Of a stretch of 64,000 nt of DNA, positions 63,360 through 64,000 are shown piece by piece. The notes beneath the pieces were generated by a model that had not been told where the DNA came from, searched no databases, and saw only the letters and a program-made list of their open reading frames with translations. Location of the stretch: NCBI RefSeq assembly GCF_036046055.1, contig NZ_CP107939.1, positions 8,308,001-8,372,000 on the forward strand, read 5' to 3'. The DNA comes from Nocardia sp. NBC_00403. GTDB lineage: Bacteria > Actinomycetota > Actinomycetes > Mycobacteriales > Mycobacteriaceae. Numbering within the stretch: position 1 is the first letter of the stretch; each line of letters begins with the position of its first letter. The translations under genes and the position numbers were made by a program.

Positions 63360-64000
63360 TCAGACCCCGAAGCGGCGATGCCTGGCGGCGAAATCGCGCA
63401 GTGCGCGCAGGAAATCCACCCGCCGGAACTCCGGCCAGTACGCCTCGGTGAACCATATTTCCGAGTATGCGCTCTGCCATAGGAGAAACCCGGAAAGTCG
63501 CTGCTCACCGGAGGTGCGGATGACCAGATCGGGATCCGGTTGGCCGGAGGTGTACAGGTGCTGGCCGATGGCGTTGACGGTGATCGACTGCACCAGGTCC
63601 TCGCCGGTCTCGCCCGCCGCCATCTCCTGACGGACCAGCTTACGGACCGCGTCGGCGATCTCCTGCCTACCGCCGTATCCGACGGCCACGTTCACATGCA
63701 CCCCGTCTCGACCGCTGGTGCGTTCGGCAGCGGTGCGCAGCCGCTTGGCGATCAGCTCGGGGAATCCGTCGAGCGAGCCGACGATGCGCACGCTCCAGTT
63801 CTGTTCCGGATCCGATAGTTCCTCGACGACATCGGTGATCACCTCGAAGAGGGTCTCCAGCTCGTCGGGATCGCGCTGTAGGTTCTCGGTCGAGAGCAGG
63901 TAGACGGTGACCATCTCGATGCCCTCGGCGGCACACCAGCCGACCAGTTCGGCGATCTTCAGCGCACCGACTCGATGCCCGTGGCTGACATCGGTGAAAC
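63360..64000 (-). CDS. Cis (Z)-isoprenyl diphosphate synthase (N-terminus outside the window)
   Basis: The frame runs open through base 64000, so the N-terminal part with the first aspartate motif is missing here. At the window edge it reads FTDVSHGHRVGALKIAELVGW, then YLLSTENLQRDPDELETL. NVAVGYGGRQEIADAVRKL, PDLVIRTSGEQRLSGFLLWQSAYSEIWFTEAYWPEFR are the classic UppS signatures. The form resembles Rv1086, the short-chain Z-farnesyl diphosphate synthase of M. tuberculosis, which feeds decaprenyl phosphate synthesis. It uses products of the IspH step. Chain length cannot be read from sequence alone. Confidence 0.92.
   Translation of the reverse strand, partial: FTDVSHGHRVGALKIAELVGWCAAEGIEMVTVYLLSTENLQRDPDELETLFEVITDVVEELSDPEQNWSVRIVGSLDGFPELIAKRLRTAAERTSGRDGVHVNVAVGYGGRQEIADAVRKLVRQEMAAGETGEDLVQSITVNAIGQHLYTSGQPDPDLVIRTSGEQRLSGFLLWQSAYSEIWFTEAYWPEFRRVDFLRALRDFAARHRRFGV

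Overview
The window reads as chromosome of a high-GC actinobacterium of the mycolic-acid group (order Mycobacteriales), most probably Nocardia or a close relative. The evidence is the gene content: a lipid-droplet-associated protein beside xseA, an EspG-type type VII secretion chaperone with a PPE/WXG-like partner, a VapC-PhoH2 protein, a DesA2-type acyl-ACP desaturase, F420-type oxidoreductases and several leaderless-looking promoters. From about 35.7 kb to the end, the gene set (rmuC, DUF6542, ispH, lipid-droplet protein, xseA, xseB, DUF4245, glpX, fumC, desA2, phoH2, glyA, coaA, Z-prenyl synthase), together with ychF at 16.6 kb, is the set that lies between Rv1086 and Rv1112 in Mycobacterium tuberculosis as I remember it. 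This is therefore a conserved core block carrying accessory insertions.

0-14.5 kb is an accessory region rich in alpha/beta hydrolases, each paired with or next to a regulator. It holds a hydrolase; an exported agmatine-deiminase-like lipoprotein with a TetR gene; an epoxide hydrolase; an orphan HflX N-terminal domain; a MerR-hydrolase pair with a MerR-type operator; a dienelactone-hydrolase-like protein that has lost its nucleophile; an ECF41 sigma factor divergent from an FMN reductase and a SnoaL protein; a decayed FAD monooxygenase; and a secreted hydrolase divergent from an AraC regulator. At 14.7-16.5 kb a relatively AT-rich two-gene cassette looks like a type IV (AbiE/MenAT-like) toxin-antitoxin system with a promoter embedded in repeats.

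16.6-35.5 kb starts with ychF. It continues with a quinone oxidoreductase and TetR gene facing an NmrA-like gene across duplicated operators, AraC and VOC genes, a three-gene carbohydrate ABC importer without an ATPase, cstA with a small YbdD-like partner, an Ada-AlkA fusion plus ogt (alkylation repair), and sbcD-sbcC. Two copies of a composite repeat (a hairpin module plus a roughly 121-bp repeat array), in inverted orientation and about 9.6 kb apart, sit immediately upstream of sbcD and of fumC and bracket the block rmuC-glpX.

35.7-64 kb is mostly housekeeping: isoprenoid synthesis (ispH, Z-prenyl synthase), DNA repair (rmuC, xseAB), gluconeogenesis (glpX), TCA cycle (fumC), one-carbon metabolism (glyA) and CoA synthesis (coaA). 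Between these lie accessory items: a desaturase with altered iron ligands, phoH2, a TetR/FAD monooxygenase pair, a type VII-secretion-type trio (PPE-like protein, EspG, membrane/secreted HNH nuclease), an LLM oxidoreductase, and a TetR/PaaI-thioesterase pair with twin operators. A repeat-rich convergent intergenic region lies at 59.6-60.3 kb. No rRNA, tRNA, insertion sequence or CRISPR array was recognised.
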